Shown here in pieces: positions 16,001 to 17,500 of a DNA stretch of 17,500 nt. The stretch lies in assembly GCA_016946835.1 (NCBI GenBank), contig JACVTC010000005.1:365001-382500 (forward strand), written 5' to 3'. Positions within the stretch are counted from its first letter, which is position 1, and each line of letters begins with the position of its first letter. The notes under the pieces are model-generated. The model searched no databases and was not told the origin of the DNA. It saw only the letters and a list, made by a program, of their open reading frames with translations. The DNA comes from Neocallimastix lanati (nom. inval.) (lineage: Eukaryota; Neocallimastigomycota; Neocallimastigomycetes; Neocallimastigales; Neocallimastigaceae). Position numbers and translations under genes: made by a program.

Positions 16001-17047
16001 CCACTGGCTATAAAATTCTAAAGTATGTTAAGAATAAAGCAGGCAAAGATGTATTAGTTTATAGTAAGTCCCTTAAATATGATACTTTAGATGATATCAG
16101 TGAACTATCTGTAACGAATCAATTGAATGATTCAATATATGTTTCAACAGTAATTGGTTATAAAATTAATAGATATCATTATCGTTATGATTTAATTTAT
16201 AATTCTACCTTGGTTCATTCTTTACCTACGACTATTAATGCTGCTAGTAATTCATTATTGCATATAAAAGGGATTAAACAAAGAATTTCTACCACCTGTA
16301 AACCATTTAGATATAATAGTGTATCTGTTATACGAAAGAATTCATATGAGATTGCTCGAATGTTTGGATTTATTATGATGTTTGCTAATTATTATTTTTT
16401 ATATTATGCTATAAAGGAAGAAAGCAGTGGAATATATACTATTTTTAAATCATATGGAGTTAATAAAAAAATTTATTATATAACCGCTTTAATTGGAGAT
16501 TTTGTACTCTCTTCACTATTAAATCTAATTATATTAATTATGGGTATAAGATTTAAAAATCCGTTATTTGAGGATAGAACAACTTTATACATGTTTTTCA
16601 ATATTATGACTTTAGGGTAATTATTAACAATTATTTTATTTATTAATTTTTTTAATTTTATTATATATATTGTTATATTTTAATAAAAATATTTTAAAAT
16701 TTTTTAAAAAAAAAAAAAAAAAAAAATTTACTATAAAATTTTCTGTTAAATATATTATTACATTTATAAAAATATATACATATGAATATATTTAACTAAT
16801 TTTTTAATTAATATCATTATATTTATATTATATTATATTTATATTTATATTATATTTATATTTATATTTATATTTATATTTATATTTATATTTATATTTA
16901 TATTTATATTTATATTTATATTTATATTTATTATATTTATATTTATATTTATATTTATATTTATATTTATATTTATATTTATATTTATTGTTTTATATTA
17001 TTTATTTCATTAATTATATCATATTTATAATGTATTTAATATTATTC

Positions 17048-17087
<40 letters not shown>

Positions 17088-17500
17088 TTCAACGGTTTAT
17101 ATAAATATTTTAAAATTAATTAGATCCATTGTTTTACTGTTAATTCATCGAATCTTTTGTCGATTTTTCCATAATAAATATTTTGTATTATATTTCACAT
17201 TTTTATATCATATTATATTTAACGTAGTTGGATTAAATTATATGTATTATTTCTACAATAAGGAAAAAAGTAATTTATATTTCCCAGATATTTTATTATT
17301 TAGTAACATTATTTTTATTACGGTTAATCCAGCATATGCCATTGTATCAGTGCTCTTTAGTCTCTTTTTAATTTCAAACTATACAAGTGATAAGGTATAT
17401 TCAAAGATCATAGGATTTAGAGGAAATATTTTTTCAAGATCAGAACTTGGTATTTCATTTATGTTTATTAGTTTATCTACTCTAATGATTGGGTTAATGT
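12604..17500 (+). CDS. ABC subfamily A (ABCA-type) transporter, 5' part, cut by the window edge
   Basis: Full-size ABC transporter of the ABCA type, a family that mostly moves lipids across plasma or internal membranes. Proposed exons are 12604-12606 (ATG, tentative), 12861-12951, 13154-14707, 14960-16616 and 17124-17500, giving 1227 complete codons. The protein begins with the family motif F-R-A-F-L-W-K-N (residues 10-17) and TM1 at about 26-46. A luminal loop follows at 47-225 (FVFGIIF; LQKAVDEAI). TM2-TM7 lie at about 230-425, with the coupling motif DEKENGIKVSLSLMGI after TM2. NBD1 spans about 469-690. A second membrane domain starts near 839, its loop carrying YNSTLVHSLPTTINAASNSL (963-982). 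NBD1 is degenerate: N515 after the Walker A lysine, R554 in place of the Q-loop Gln, LTKGQ (601-605) for LSGGQ, and S657 for the switch His, while Walker B IDEP (624-627) is intact. NBD2 should lie beyond the right edge. Confidence 0.85.
12607..12860 (+). other. Proposed intron 1 of the transporter gene
   Basis: GTAATC...ATTAG, 254 nt, phase 0. The acceptor at 12859-12860 is well supported by the conserved reading frame that starts directly after it. The donor at 12607 is tentative. Confidence 0.4.
12952..13153 (+). other. Intron 2 of the transporter gene
   Basis: GTAAAT...ATTAG, 202 nt, phase 1. Splicing joins ...DSFVFIIL to VPFILLLIPKLTF, completing the first membrane helix. The acceptor is the first AG after the donor. 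A downstream TTG at 13165 is not the start, since the conserved N-terminal F-R-A-F-L-W-K-N motif lies in the upstream exon. Confidence 0.8.
14708..14959 (+). other. Intron 3 of the transporter gene
   Basis: GTAATA...CATATAG, 252 nt, phase 1. It splits a Gly codon inside NBD1 and joins ...KKDI to GVCSRNLNIF, matching the family pattern IGxCPQxxxLF. It contains a T run near the donor, an A27 run at 14884-14910 and ATTA repeats. The acceptor is the first AG after the donor. Confidence 0.88.
16849..16987. repeat. Hexanucleotide array ATTTAT in intron 4
   Basis: Roughly 22 copies of a 6-bp unit (ATTTAT/TATATT phase) run almost without change, with one irregularity near 16930 where a shorter unit occurs. 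Less regular copies extend left to about 16816. The array lies entirely within the intron. Confidence 0.85.
17048..17087. repeat. TAT/TTA trinucleotide array, about 13 copies
   Basis: A pure trinucleotide run near the 3' end of intron 4, about 35 bases before the acceptor. It lies close to where the branch point and pyrimidine tract would be expected. Confidence 0.85.

Larger units (their letters stand above)
16617..17123 (+). other. Intron 4 of the transporter gene, repeat-filled
   Basis: GTAATT...AATTAG, 507 nt, phase 2. It joins ...FFNIMTLG to SIVLLLIHRIFC within a membrane helix of the second membrane domain. No AG occurs between the donor and this acceptor. About half of the intron is hexanucleotide and TTA repeats, which explains its length compared with the 200-250 nt of its neighbours. 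Confidence 0.85.

Overview
The window is extremely AT-rich nuclear DNA from a eukaryote. Both supported genes have GTAA...AG introns, and the non-coding DNA is dominated by A/T homopolymers, TA dinucleotides and TTA-type microsatellites. Asparagine-homopolymer proteins, a fungal Pcl/Pho80-type cyclin, an ABCA transporter, introns of 200-500 nt and kilobase-sized AT-rich spacers best fit an anaerobic gut fungus (Neocallimastigomycota). This is an inference. Dictyostelids were considered but usually have shorter introns and spacers. Plasmodium is unlikely because ABCA transporters are not expected there.

Layout. Positions 1-5527 are spacer with no gene I can fully support. They hold a stretch of decayed, stop-interrupted protein-like reading frames (about 633-1228), two weak exon-like open stretches (4314-4486 and 4976-5230), several small repeats and hairpins, and many poly(A)/poly(T) runs. 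Positions 5528-10729 carry a two-exon gene for a giant Asn-rich cyclin of 1662 residues. Positions 10730-12603 are spacer with a 7-bp tandem array. From about 12604 to the right edge runs the 5' part of an ABC subfamily A transporter gene with at least four introns. It is cut off before its second nucleotide-binding domain.

The two genes lie on the same strand but show no functional link. The most notable points are a cyclin fold interrupted by long Asn-rich insertions (including about 230 residues between the second and third helices of the cyclin box), a transporter whose first nucleotide-binding domain has lost several catalytic motifs while keeping Walker B, and a 405-bp poly-Asn tract in which a GGT glycine codon recurs every 30 bp.

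No new multi-gene system, CRISPR array, tRNA or intact mobile element is visible.
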